Assembly (NCBI GenBank): GCA_029931535.1
Contig: JAQPZY010001415.1
Span: 1,516,501-1,580,500 of the forward strand
Reading direction: 5' to 3'
Length of the DNA: 64,000 nucleotides
Source: Margaritifera margaritifera
Lineage: Eukaryota > Mollusca > Bivalvia > Unionida > Margaritiferidae
In this document: positions 30,931 to 42,640 of the stretch, piece by piece
Layout of the letters: every line of letters begins with the position of its first letter
Numbering within the stretch: the first letter of the stretch is position 1
Made by a program: the position numbers and the translations under genes
The notes under the pieces: model-generated
What the model was told of the DNA's origin: nothing
Databases searched by the model: none
Seen by the model: the letters and a program-made list of their open reading frames with translations, nothing else

Positions 30931-32424
30931 CAGGGCTGAGCAAATGTTTTTTTCATCCACTTGTCTGGGACAAATGGTTTCAGAAAATTCACTTGTCCCA
31001 TGCAACTTTTCACTTGTCCCATCTTACTTTTCACTTGTCCCAAAATAGTAATCATGTGCCAAGATTTGACGAGATGTATGCACTTAATCCATAGAAAGAA
31101 CAAATGAAATAATATACAACATAATTATTTCTTAAAAGAATTTAATTTTTCAAAAACACTGGTTGATATGCATTTGGCTACTTCAGGTATATATGTTTTA
31201 GCTGCTGGATTTGAAAAAATGTTCATATACATGTCTGCCACCTGCACCAGCACAAAGCCAGCAGTTGACAGTTGTGTCTGGGTTAAAGTCCTCAAGCTTT
31301 GGTCCATTTGCTGAAATGTTCATTAGAATTTGTAAACTCTCTTGGTTTAAGAGATTCTCACACTCATTATCAGCCTTACGTTTTATCCCTCCACTTTCAA
31401 AAAAATTGTCCTTCTATGAATCGTCCTTATTACCTTCCTTGCGAAAATAATTTAGCAAACTCAATTTTATCCACAGAGTAAATATCAGCTTGCTTGACAG
31501 CTACTTGTAATGTGATCATAACATACATTTTCTCTTGTAAAATATGAACAGAGACAGTTCATTAATTAGCGAAATTGTTCGCTTCAAACGCAATATTGCA
31601 CGTGGACGTTAATCCTCTGTATAATCAATTAAAAATGAAAGAATCATTACTGTCATTTAATCAGTTCATAAAGGAAACCAGAACTGATGTCGGTAAAATA
31701 CCTTTCATTAATTTAATTACACTGACTCGCTGAATTAAAATCAGAGTGAGAATCTGGTTTGAGTAAACACATTGCAGCAAAGCCGCTTAAAACACTGCTA
31801 ATTAATCATACTGACTTTGTTTTGTTTGACATGTTTTTATCTACTAATAATTTGGTCGCTTACCCCATTATACAGTCAAGTGGTAACAGAACGTACACAT
31901 ATGTGACAGTTATCACTGACCACCAGTAGGTGTTATACAGGATGCAATTGTATACATGGAGAGGGGTATAATCAGTACTCAGTATGCCCGGAGGCCAAAT
32001 AAAAGTAGATATAGCGATTAAAGCACGAAAATAAAGACTTGCCCGACTTTTTTAAAATAGGAAAAAAGCACTTGTCCTGGAATAGTGATTTGGAAAATTT
32101 TACTTGCCCGACTTTTTTAAAATAGGAAAAAAGCACTTGTCCCGGAATAGTGATTTGGAAAATTTTACTTGCCCGACTTTTTTAAAATAGGAAAAAAGCA
32201 CTTGTCCCGGACTAGTGACTTGGAAAATTTTACTTGCTCGACTTTTTTAAAATAGGAAAAAAGCACTTGTCCCAGACTAGTGATTTGGAAAATTTTACTT
32301 GCCCGACTTTTTTAAAATAGGAAAAAAGCACTTGTCTCGGAATAGTGATTTGGAAAATTTTACTTGCCCGACTTGAAAAAGGAATAGCCTGGAATGTCGG
32401 GCTATGGGATTTGCCCTGATCTTA
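30925..32424. mobile_element. 1488-bp hAT-like insertion (30931-32418) with ATCTTA flanks
   Basis: The insert starts CAGGGCTGAGCAAATG and ends ATGGGATTTGCCCTG, giving short inverted ends CAGGGC...GCCCTG. ATCTTA stands directly before (30925-30930) and after (32419-32424), and 9181-9200 shows the uninterrupted site 'gaacaccttaactcag'. The 6-bp match may be the rest of an 8-bp duplication (right side ATCTTAAC), as in hAT elements. Inside, 'cttttcacttgtcccat' is repeated three times near 30985-31040; minus-strand frames at 31307-31125 ('TAGFVLVQVADMYMN') and 31103-30873 are protein-like but unrecognised. A 65-bp satellite fills the right end. A decayed relative lies at 1590-2065. Confidence 0.8.
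32035..32375. repeat. 65-bp satellite inside the hAT-like insertion, about 5 units
   Basis: The unit is 'acttgcccgacttttttaaa', 'ataggaaaaaagcacttgtc', 'ccggaatagtgatttggaaa', 'atttt'. The related fragment at 1.95 kb has this segment once, so amplification is specific to this copy. Confidence 0.93.
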
Positions 32425-32504
32425 ACTCAGACATGTAAGATATAACTTTTGTTAACAGATTTGGTATGTTGGAGATTTTTTTAATAGCTCTAGTTTTAAT
32501 GAAG

Positions 32505-32930
32505 CTATATATTGAGTGACCAGTTTAATGGGATCCATTGCCATACTTGTTATAAGAGTGGACAGCAGTATATTGAGTGACCAATTTAATGGAATCCATT
32601 ATCATACATGTTATAAGAGTGGACAGCAGTATATTGAGTGACCAGTTTAATGGAATCCAATACCATACATGTTATAAGAGTGGACAGCAGTATATTGAGT
32701 GACCAATTTAATGGAATCCATTAGCATACTTGTTATAAGAGTGGACAGCAGTATATTGAGTGACCAATTTAATGTGATCCATTACCATACTTGTTATAAG
32801 AGTGGTCAGCAGTATATTGAGTGACCAATTTCATGGGATCCATTACCATACTTGTTATAATAGTGGACAGCAGTATATTGAGTGACCAATTTAATGGGAT
32901 CCATAACTACACCTGAGTTATAAGAGGGTG
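32505..32930. repeat. ~61-bp satellite, about 7 units (copy B of the 11-kb array)
   Basis: Same unit as at 10.96-11.58 kb. Here units are more uniform, without the deletion variants. 32940-33045 is the same spacer as 11590-11680. Confidence 0.93.
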
Positions 32931-33049
32931 CAATAGTATAGTGAGGGACCATGATATATACTTATGTTACTATGTGCATATGTTATCATATACATACATG
33001 TCATGTTGATGTATTTTATTTTTATTTAGTATGTACTAACTCTAAATAA

Positions 33050-33560
33050 AAAAACTTAACCATTAGAGACAACTCTGCCACTACTGACCAGTTTTACAGA
33101 GTTTTTCTTCACTGGTGAATACAGATAACAATAATATGTTGTTTTTTTTGTACTTTTAGATATGGTGAAAACAACTTGGGTCTGAGCCTGGAATGGAGTG
33201 TTGCCTGTACTGAATAGGTGATTGTTTTACCATTCATCCCTTTCAACAAGAATTCCAGAATTGTCAGGTAGTCCACTTAACTTCAATTTGTTTTTGAAAT
33301 TGCAAATTTGCTGTTTCTGTAATCTTGATAAAGATGGTGCCAAATATTGGCACTTGTAAAGAACAGGAATTAGTCCTGTGTTAGTAACACCAGAGTTTAA
33401 GAGTCAGTTGCAGTGCTTGATTAATCTTTGCAGCCTTCTTTCCTATTCCAGGTAAATCTACAATTTCAGATAAAGCTTTTAGTTCATTTAAATAGCCACA
33501 TGAATGACATTCTAGCCTTTCTCACCACACTAGATCCTATTGTAATTCTGAACTAGGGTC
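33050..33560 (-). pseudogene. Mutator-like transposase fragment M1 (copy B, fuller)
   Basis: The minus strand reads 'ECHSCGYLNELKALSEIV', 'DLPGIGKKAAKINQALQ', then after a shift 'NSGVTNTGLIPVLYKCQYL' and 'APSLSRLQKQQ', 'FKNKLKLSGLPDNSGIL', 'VERDEW', 'NNHLFSTGNTPFQAQTQVVF'. Copy B keeps the A-P-S-x3-x-Q-K segment lost from copy A, which makes the family assignment firm, but has a stop after VERDEW and D-E-W instead of D-G-R. It stops at the same place as copy A, so both copies descend from an already truncated fragment. Confidence 0.75.
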
Positions 33561-33790
33561 AAATAGTCATATGAATCAGATTTTAGCCTTTCTTTCCACA
33601 CTGGACCACATTGTAACTCAAAACTAGGGTCAAATAATAATTTTCTGTTGCAAACTTTATTATTTGTGTTATTTTCTTTTGTTTCAGTATTGAAGAATTC
33701 ACACAGTATCCTGGGATGAAAAAGCTTGCATGTGTTGAGCTCAGATGATTATCTAAGAGTACAGAAACTCATGTCATTAAAAACATCCTG
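33561..33790. repeat. Short tandem duplication and block-internal repeat
   Basis: 'ctagggtcaaata' recurs twice within 33550-33640, and 33645-33760 matches 12190-12270. Non-coding. Confidence 0.55.
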
Positions 33791-33990
33791 AGAAATTAGG
33801 TAGTTGATGCAGGCTGATCAGATGGTGTGAATCAAACCACATCCGTTTGGTCAGGAATCCCACACCTGAACCACTGAACCACTGCAGTGTCCTTGGGTGG
33901 GGATATCAATGGTTTCCATGTTATGACTTCAGGGACAGGTTCCCAGGAGGGGTAAAGACACCCAGGAATCCATTAGAACTGCATTCTACA
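33790..33990 (-). repeat. tRNA-like promoter boxes, possible SINE remnant (copy B)
   Basis: It has the same A-box and B-box-like phrases as at 12.61-12.80 kb, with an extra 'ggtggggatatcaat' insertion upstream of the A box. The plus-strand frame over it is fortuitous. Confidence 0.35.
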
Positions 33991-35148
33991 CTTGGGTTAA
34001 AAAATAATTTTTACTGCAAACTTGGTTTTTTGTGTTATGTTGTTTGTTGCAGCATTGATGAATTCACAGTATGCTGGATAAAAGAGCTTAGTTTGTTCAG
34101 TTCAGATGATCATCATCTACACTGGTTACTGTGAACTGATCCAGTAAGATGGTAGATGTGATCATCATCTACACTGGTTACTATGAACTGGTTCATTTAG
34201 ATTGTAGATGGTTGATTTGATCATCTTCTACACTACAATGAACTAGTCATGAAAATGGTAGATGGCAGATGGGTTTTACTATGAATTAGTCAACTAGGAT
34301 GGTAGATGGCAGATGGGTATGAAGCACTTTGGCAGTAGAATTCAGGGCCTTTTCAGCAGGGGATGAGGCACTTTGGCAGTAGAATTCAGGGCCTTTTCAG
34401 CAGTAAAGTACAAGTTACAGTTTCATCCTTTTTGTTCCACAGTTACATCAAAAGTCGTATTACTTAATCTTTTTTTAGTAGGATTTCTTACAAAGTTACT
34501 TTATTTGTCACATTGACTAGCTTTTGTGCCTTTACTCTTGCTATGTGGTACATCTGGCTTGTATCCTAGAGCTGAGAGATGCTCTCTTAATGTTTTTTGT
34601 TTTATCCATTATTACAACTTTCTGCCTGCTACCTCCCCTTGGTCAGGGTATCATCTAAGTGCTAATTGAATTTCTTATTGTGGTCTTTAGAGAGAAGTAG
34701 TCAGTGGGTTATCTAGTTTGATTAGTAAAGGGAAATAATTTCAACATTTTCAATTTTCGCACAAAAATATATATAATTTCATAAAAAAAATAAAAATTCA
34801 AATTTTGGAAGAACTTTAATAATTTCCAGATTTACTGTGTATAGTCTGATTACAAGTTATGGTATAGCTTGATAGGAATTATTAATATGTAAGTTATTCA
34901 ACTCTACCTAGTCTCATTGTACAGTGCAAGGGAGACAACTACAATTAATACATGTAGGGGTACTGACACAGGATCACTGGCTTTTTACAACGTATATCCT
35001 GAATAAAATGTAAATTTAGTTATTATAAAAATGTATATTGGTTTAGTGTATCACTACACTAATTGAGCAAAGGAACTATTATTGAATCCTGTTGTAGTTA
35101 ATTAAATTTTTTAAAAATATGTTTTCTTTCATGAGCAACTGTCCTTGA
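33991..35148. other. Non-coding spacer of block B
   Basis: Collinear with 12800-14037. Differences are a tandem duplicated 'ggcactttggcagtagaattcagggccttttcagcag' at 34320-34400 and fewer 52-bp minisatellite units. No gene seen. Confidence 0.6.
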
Positions 35149-35149
35149 C

Positions 35150-35625
35150 TCTGGCCACAATTACCCCCCTTTCCACACTCTCCTGCCCCTTGTAGGTTGA
35201 CCAAAATCAGGAAGATATTCAGAAGGAATAGTGCCTTGTTTACATGGTCTTTTTGGCATTGACATATGTGGTAAAGTTATTTATTGTAATAATTATGAAA
35301 GGGTAGACTTTAAACTTTATGAAATTATATAGAAAGTTGCATTTGATGGTTGTTTAATGAAGACATTAAGATGTAAAATATCCCTGTGTTCTGGGTCATG
35401 CAGATGCTTTTTGGTTACTTCCTCTATGTCAGTTTTTGTTTACATTGGTAATACACAACATTTAGCCAGTCAACCTAGGATGAAACCTTGCAGGATTTAT
35501 TTAACTAAGGTGGGTTATTATGTAGCAAAATGTGATAAAAGTCTATCAGTTATGGTAAATGTGGCATACTGTTGAATGCTTATACACAAAAATAGAAGAA
35601 AAATAATTGAGGTTTTAGGCCTGTA
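35150..35625 (+). mobile_element. ~470-bp inverted-repeat MITE, copy 3
   Basis: It matches copy 1 across its length and sits at the same position of the duplicated block, so it was inserted before the block was duplicated. Ends are degraded (TGGCCACAATTAC and AATTGAGGTTTTAGGCC). Confidence 0.88.
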
Positions 35626-35799
35626 TGGAAATTCTTATTTGAGTCGGGTATATGTCTTTGATGAAACATTTTGAGACAAGTACATATTATACAGAGTGGA
35701 GAATTTCACACAGTTGTGATCCATACTTTCAAAAATTGGACAGTAATACAATTTTAATATTTAAAAAATATTAAAGTTAAAAATTAAATAAAATTCTGC

Positions 35800-36222
35800 T
35801 AAAAAAACAAAATGGAGGGCTTTTTCAAGAAATATAGGAAACTAATCTTGGCACACAGTGTACCAGGGCTATAAAGTCTAGTGGTTACGGTACTATATAT
35901 ATTTTAAGTCCCTAATATCTGGCAAATGGCATATAGTAAATGCTCACAGACTCGGTTATATGGCATACAGTAAATGCTCACAGACTCAGTTATATGGCAT
36001 ACAGTAAATGCTCACAGACTCATTTATATGGTCTTTAATGAGAGGATGGAGATAGACAACGTGGAAGTGAGTCATCTCTGTGTTAACTCTCTGTACATTT
36101 TTAAAGATCACTTGTCTGCCAAGCCACATGTAATGAATGCAGAGAGAATTAAATGTGTGAACAGAGATGTTTGCAAGGTGCATGGAGAATATTCTCAATG
36201 CCTACTTGATATAAAGATGTAG
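35800..36222 (+). pseudogene. Zinc-loop His-Me endonuclease ORF (copy B)
   Basis: The frame ending at 36222 gives 'WHTVNAHRLIYMVFNER', 'VEVSHLCVNSLYIFKDHLS', 'KPHVMNAERIKCVNRDVCK' and 'HGEYSQCLLDIKM'. It is uninterrupted in the C-terminal two thirds. The zinc Cys of SHLC lost in copy A is present, but the following catalytic-region His is Val and the Cys of the 'LC' pair is Tyr. Upstream (35810-35990) the N-terminal half is broken by a triplicated 'ggcatacagtaaatgctcacagactc' phrase (about 35930-36020) that duplicates the AHRL coding segment. Together, the two copies give an ancestral reading VSHLCHN...FKDHLS. It ends about 210 bp from the convergent transposase remnant. Confidence 0.75.
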
Positions 36223-36429
36223 AAAAATAACAAAGATATCATATTTAATTAATAACATTTATTAATGATACTACATTTCATGCAGCAGTGTAAAATTCAT
36301 AAATATTAGAATTATCATTACACTGAAACCCATAAATTAATGAATTGTAGCTTAGAAATAATTTTAGAAATATAAAATAAGTTCATAATGTATTTCTCTT
36401 AAAGAGTTAGTTGACTATAGTCCATAAGT

Positions 36430-37094
36430 AAATGTGCTGTCTACATATTTGTCCATCCTCACATTGAATAGGTGTGATCTGAATTGTGCATTCCTTGAGA
36501 ACATGCTGAGGGTTTTGGATCCAACTGTCCCATACTGTAATCTGATTGACACCTATTTAACTGCTTAAACATTCATAGATCTTACTTCCCTGCTGAATAA
36601 CTTTCCTTTTCACAATATCTGGTCTCTTTGATACATCTTCTGATATTCGGCTTCCCTATCCATTTTATATAGTGCATGTTTTGCATGTGATGAAAGTTTC
36701 ACACCAGAATCTTCACATTTTGTAATAGCTGATGATCCAGGGTTGTAATTCAGTCTGTGAATTGTTGAAGAAGCTCTGCCAACCATACTCCTAGAATAGT
36801 TCACATTTTTGGTAGTAAAATACTCTGTAATCTGTTAACTACTTAACATTTCTGAGTATCAATATACAGTTTCATTTCTTTAATTGCTGATACGCTGTTT
36901 CATTTTCAAAATTTCAAGAAGTAACACTTTGTCCCATTCATGCATGTTTAGGTCAGTGATTTTGTACGGTCCGAGATACTTGGAATGATGCCACTAGTTA
37001 CTGGTCACTCCTCCACCACACACAACAGAGTATGCTGCACACTGTGAACAGTCTCCACTATATCACAGCAGAGTGATTTAAAAAAACTTTTGGA
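36430..37094 (-). pseudogene. Mutator-like transposase M2, C-terminal part only (copy B)
   Basis: The minus strand reads 'IVETVHSV', a degraded 'NWWHHSKYL' segment, 'NYSRSMVGRASSTIHRLN' and 'KMDREAEYQKMY'. It is collinear with 15.41-16.05 kb. Homology stops at about 37094, where ~140-bp repeat sequence begins, so the N-terminal two thirds present in copy A were lost or not included. It also carries frameshifts of its own. Confidence 0.82.
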
Positions 37095-37099
37095 ATATT

Positions 37100-37260
37100 G
37101 GTTTTGATTTTCAAGATCTGAGATGATTTGAATATGAGACAGATTCATGCATATTAATGAGGTGATCTTGCATCTGATTGACTGAGCCTGAAGCCATATT
37201 ATTGATCCAGTTTTGATCAAACATGTTATACATGCTTATATTATCAAGATATTAGAAGAG
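37100..37260. repeat. ~140-bp dispersed repeat, forward orientation
   Basis: 'gatgatttgaatatgagacag.ttcatgcatattaatgaggtgatcttgcatctgatt' is a clear single unit. 37261-37640 is non-coding with nothing recognised. Confidence 0.8.
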
Positions 37261-37644
37261 TTACAACACTTGTATCGACTTCCATTCTGTTTTTTATGTG
37301 GACTTAATGAAGAAACTTAATGATGATATACCACCAGGGATGATCTTGGACATTCTCAGGGAATATAGTTTATATAACAAATTTTGACCATATGTTTTAA
37401 GAATCTTAAAAAATTGTATCTTTATTTTTTATTTATATACCTTTCACAGAATATTAACACATTAAGATTTTAACTTGCATCTGTTAGTACTTCATGTTTA
37501 CATTTATTTGGAAGGCTTTATCTTTCTAGTGTGTTTAACAATTCTTTTTATATTTCCATTTTTAGAATTGTACTTTTGGCATCATGTAGCCACCATTGTG
37601 CTGACATGCTGTTAAAGCCTACTACATACATACATATCAAACTA

Positions 37645-38352
37645 TTAATATATGCTCATATCATCAACTTCTCAGTGGAATTTAGTAATAAGCAAGATTC
37701 AGGCATAACTATAATAATAATATATGCTCATATCATCAACTTCTCAGTGGAATTTAGTAATAAGCAAGATTCAGGCATAACTATAATATTAATATATGCT
37801 CATATCATCAACTTCTCAGTGGAATTTAGTAATAAGCAAGATTCAGGCATAACTATAATAATAATATATGCTGATATCATCAACTTCTTGGGGGAATTTA
37901 GTAATAAGCAAGATTCAGGCATAACTATAATATTAATATATGCTGATATCAACTTCTCAGGGGAATTTAGTAATAAGCAAGATTCAGGCATAACTATAAT
38001 ATTAATATATGCTGATATCATCAACTTCTCAGGAGAATTTAGTAATAAGCAAGATTCAGGTATAACTATAATATTAATATATGCTCATATCATCAACTTC
38101 TCAGGGGAATTTAGTAATAAGCAAGATTCAGGCATAACTATAATATTATATGCTCATATCATCAACTTCTCAGGGGAATTTAGTAATAAGCAAGATTCAG
38201 GCATAACTATAATATTAATATATGCTCATATCATCAACGTCTCAGTGGAATTTAGTAATAAGCAAGATTCAGGCATAACTATAATATTAATATATGCTGA
38301 TATCATCAACATCTCAGGGGAATTTAGTAATAAGCAAGATTCAGGCATAAGG
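37645..38352. repeat. 69-bp satellite, about 10 units, derived from half of the ~140-bp repeat
   Basis: The unit is 'atatgctcatatcatcaact', 'tctcagtggaatttagtaat', 'aagcaagattcaggcataac', 'tataatatta'. Its first two thirds equal the 'gcttatatcatca...gagtttgataatgagcaagattca' part of the dispersed family. Since 69 is a multiple of three, a 276-codon plus frame stays open across it; I read that as an artefact. The array is followed by one ordinary ~140-bp unit plus (38360-38660). Confidence 0.93.
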
Positions 38353-38359
38353 GTAAGGT

Positions 38360-38660
38360 AATCTTTCATCTCATTGTCAGAAGCTGTTCCCACTCTGAAA
38401 GCCATATTTTTGATCTGATTTTCATCAAACTTGGAATGTGGGCTTATATCACCAAGTGTTGCAAGAGTTTGGTTATGGGCAAGTGCAGTCCATGTTATTG
38501 AGATTATCCCATGGATCTGATTGTCCATTGCATCTCTTGGTGCCACTCTAGACATTGTTTTTCTGATTCAGTTTTGAGTAATCTTAGTATTAAAGTGGAT
38601 TTAAATCATTAAGATCTTACATGGGTAGAATTATAAGTTATATCCGTGCATATTAATGTG
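38360..38660. repeat. ~140-bp dispersed repeat, about two units, forward orientation
   Basis: 'cttggaatgtgggcttatatcaccaag', 'agtttggttatgggcaag' and 'catattaatgtgatgat' mark the units. 38661-38955 is AT-rich and featureless. Confidence 0.75.
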
Positions 38661-38959
38661 ATGATGAATAATACATAAAACATAATTCAAACAATATAAA
38701 GTTGTTTTTTTTTTACACACTGTTTGTTCACAAAAATTTACCAAGAAAAGATTTTTGAACATTTGAAGAATTCAGTAACCTTGGTTACTTTGACTCTTAA
38801 ATCCCTTACTACACTCATTATAGTAATTTTGTAGGCAAATTTCATATGATTTTTTTTTACATATCATTAGAAATTTTCTTACACTCATTTGTGGAAAAGT
38901 GAACATTTTGGCATCTGGAATGGACAGAATTAGGCCGCAAAACAGCATTAGAATTATTC

Positions 38960-39029
38960 CTTGTCTTCTTCTTCTTCTTCTTCTTCTTATTATTATTATT
39001 ATTATTGTTATAAACTTTATTATTATAAC

Positions 39030-39093
<64 letters not shown>

Positions 39094-39115
39094 AACTTTA
39101 TTATTATTATTATGT
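38960..39115. repeat. (CTT)n then (ATT)n microsatellite complex
   Basis: A CTT run passes into ATT runs broken by 'aactttatt'. A similar shorter CTT/ATT patch is at 39500-39560. Between them (39116-39499) nothing is recognised. Confidence 0.95.
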
Positions 39116-39639
39116 ACTATGATTTTCTGACAAGCTCTAACAATTTATTTAAATTGTTCTATCACTTATTTGGAGATATATTTTTCATTGACATGAAAAT
39201 TGACAAGATGTTAAGCATTGAATTATGCATACTAAATAGTGCAAACTGTCCAGGTGTTTAACAATTCAGACAGTAGATGTCTTTATTGTCAGACAAGCCT
39301 AATACAACATGTGTAATTATGTAATGGATCACATGTTGCCTGGGACAAGATGAGCTTGCAACCATTGGGATCTTTGAATGAACAACAATTGAATAACATT
39401 TGGTAATAGATAGGTGGTGTTTAGAGATTCATCAATTGAACTCAAAGCAACCAAGATGCAAAGCAAGCACATTATGAACATGCTTTCCAGGCCCCAATTC
39501 GTCTTCTTCTTTCTCTTCTTCTTCTTCGTATTATTATTCTTATTATTAATATTATTATTGATCTGAAAGATATTAATGTTAATTGTCTTTCTGAAAATAT
39601 TTCAGTACAAGGTATGTGCATATCCTTTCTTTCAGTTTC

Positions 39640-40200
39640 ATTCCATGACCAAGCATATTTACATTACCATCAGCTTTGTACATATTTATATTACCATCAG
39701 CTTTGTACATATTCTTTCCATGACCATGCATATTTACATTACCGTCAGCTTTGTACATATTCTTTCCATGACCATGCATATTTACATTACCATCAGCTTT
39801 GTACATATTCTTTCCATGACCATGCATATTTACATTACCATCAGCTTTGTACATATTCTTTCCATGACCATGCATATTTACATCACCATCATCTTTGTAC
39901 ATATTCTTTCCATGACCATGCATATTTACATTACCATCAGCTTTGTACATATTCTTTCCATGACCATGCATATTTACATTACCATCAGCTTTGTACATAT
40001 TCTTTCCATGACCATGCATATTTACATTACCATCAGCTTTGTACATATTCTTTCCATGACCATGCATATTTACATTACCATCATCTTTGTACATATTCTT
40101 TCCATGACCATGCATATTTACATTACCATCAGCTTTGTAAATGTTCTTTCCATGACCATGCATATTTACATTACCATCAGCTTTGTACATATTCTTTCAA
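39640..40200. repeat. 48-bp satellite, about 11 units
   Basis: The unit is 'catattctttccatgaccat', 'gcatatttacattaccatca', 'gctttgta'. All units are within a few substitutions of each other. The period is 16 codons, so two plus frames and one minus frame (peptide MYKADGNVNMHGHGKN repeated) stay open for 200 codons or more. No signal peptide, start context or flanking exon supports translation. Confidence 0.93.
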
Positions 40201-41320
40201 TCAGCAAAAATATATTATGTAAATTTTATTCTTTAGTGACAAATCACAAAATACTTTCTGTAATCAAGTTTTACATTTTTGTTCTTCCAATATTGGTATC
40301 TCACATCAATGGTAAGTTAATAGTGACTTACTTGGTATGGGAAAGATTATTTTGGCCTGCAATAAGTTACTTTTCACTGTTAAATTAATTACAGTGATCT
40401 CCTACATGTTTTGAGGTCCCTTTATAAAAAGTATAAATTTTCTATTAAATAATTTATACCTTGTTTTCCAAAGTATTTTTGTTTCTTAGCTATACTGTAT
40501 TCTGTTGTGTTTTTGAAGCCAATCAAGCAACAAGTCTATAAAAAAAGATGCAAGGAAATATTATCTTGGGTGAAACTTCACCTCTATTCTTTGATGATAG
40601 ATTTTCTCTTTGAAATATTTCTAAAATGGGTCCAAGAAAGTTGCCCTTTTTTGTGTGGATAAATTGAAGTAATCATTGGTTCCATCTCTCTGCTCATTGC
40701 ACGGATTCAGTATCACTTGGTCATGAGTTCATATATTGTACTTGGTGTTATTGTTCACACTGTTTTGTTTCTCTTTGTCTCTTAAATGTCCTCATTACTA
40801 GAGTTATGGACTTATTGCTTTTTTTACATAGACTGGGTACAGTCATCGATATATGTTGCTTTGCCAATATATTCTTTTCTTTTTATTCCCCTGCTGATAA
40901 TCCATCGAAATAGATTATCATTAATTAATGGCACCCCCATTGAGATTGTGGTGATATTGATGCTTGGGGACATGAGAGGTGAATTCCATGATGGTTAATC
41001 CTATTAATAGCCAATTTACACATGACGTTGATCTTATCCAGAATGATCAAAGCTATCGAACTTGAAATTAGTCCATTGAATCTGAGGGGTAAAGCAGAGG
41101 GTGCTGTGCTCAATTTTTGCAGGTCCACAGTCCGTCATTCTTGAGAGCTAAAACGGACTGTAACACAGGCTACATTTTACATGCCTTTATGAAGAACTCT
41201 ATATTTTGTGTCTTTTTGGTGCATACAACCTTAAAAAGTGTTTTTGTGTCATATCATATAGACAAGCTCTAAAAAATAAATACCATCTTAATAACAAATG
41301 CTTAAGATGAGTTTATATAT
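40201..41320. other. 1.1 kb of AT-rich sequence without recognised features
   Basis: Several 60-70 codon frames are present on both strands, none with a domain, repeat or splice context. Confidence 0.5.
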
Positions 41321-42640
41321 GACCTTTATTACCTCTACTGGTCATAGACCAGAAGAGCTTATGGGATAGCCAGTTGTAGGTCGTCCATTGTCTGTGCATT
41401 AACACAAGTTTGTTATGACTATTCCTAAACTATTTTAAGGATTGCCTTGAAACTTTACACACATATTCATCCCAAGGTCTAGTCGGTTCTAAATTAAAAT
41501 GGTGCTGCTTAGATATTTAATATAGCCACCACAGCAGCCATCTTGACAATCTTGTTATCACTACTCCTCTGAATGGACGGACATATCAATATAGAGTTTT
41601 CACTAAAAAACTTATAAAGATATATAGTTGGTCTTATATGAAAATTGTGCCAATCTGATATCCGATATGGCCATGGCAGACATCTTGAAAATCTTGGTAT
41701 TGATACACTTAAATGGAAAGTCATATTGCAGTTGGGTTTTCAACAGATATCTTCTTATGATGTCTAGTTGGAACTAAATGAAAATGGTGCTAATTGGACA
41801 TCCAATATGTCTGCCACGATGACCAGCTTGAACATCTTGTTATTGTTACACCTGACTGAAGGGTCATATCAACATGGGATTTTCACCTAAAGACTTCTTA
41901 TGATGTCTAGTTGATCCAAAATGAAAATGGTGGAAATATTTTTAGAGCTATTGCTCCTAAATGGAAAGTCATATCATCGAGGGGTTTTCACCAGAAGACA
42001 TCTTATGATGTCTAGTTGGTCTTAAATGAAAATGATATCATCTGTACAGCCAAAATGGCTGCCACTGTGGCCATCTTAAAAGTCTTACCACAACTCCTCC
42101 TGAATAGATGGTTGTATCAGCATAGGGTTTTCATTGGAAGACTTCTAATTATGTCTAGTTGGTCAATAATGAAAATGGTGCTGATCTGATGACCAATATA
42201 GTCACCACAACCACAGTAGCCATCTTGAAAATCTTATTATTTATAATTTATTGGTATTCTCTTGAATGGAAAGTAATATCAACATGGGGATTTCACTGGA
42301 AGACTTCTTATGGTGTCTAGTTGCTTTTAAATGAAAATTGTTCGAATCTGACATCCAATATGGCGACCACATTTGTCATCTTAATGGAAAGTCATATCAT
42401 CATTGGATTTTCACCAAAATATTTGTTATGGTTCAAAATGAAAATGGTGCCAATTTGATATCCAGTATGACAGCCATCTTGAAAATCTTGTTATCACTAC
42501 TCCTAAATAGAAAGTCATATTGATATAGGGTTTTCACCAGAAGACATATGATATCTAGTTGGTTTTAAATGAAATGTTGCCAATCTGACTTCAAATATGG
42601 CTGCCATGCCAGCCATCTCAAAAACCTTACTCAGAATCTT
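41320..42640. repeat. ~145-bp 'ccaatatgg' repeat array, forward orientation, about 8 units
   Basis: The unit contains 'aaaatggtgc.aatctgat.tccaatatgg', 'gcca.ccatcttgaaaatcttgttatcactactcc', 'tgaatggaaagtcatatca.catggggttttcacc', 'agaagacttcttatgatgtctagttgg'. A leader at 41320-41480 ('ggtcatagaccagaagagcttatggg', 'taaggattgccttgaaactt') begins the block. The same leader and units appear inverted at 55.44-57.19 kb. Confidence 0.88.

Noticed and set aside
33847..34134. 95-codon plus-strand frame
   Set aside because: It covers the tRNA-like segment and block spacer; the equivalent frame is broken in copy A.
37531..38361. 276-codon plus-strand frame with 23-residue repeats
   Set aside because: Produced by a 69-bp non-coding satellite whose period is a multiple of three and which derives from a dispersed repeat.
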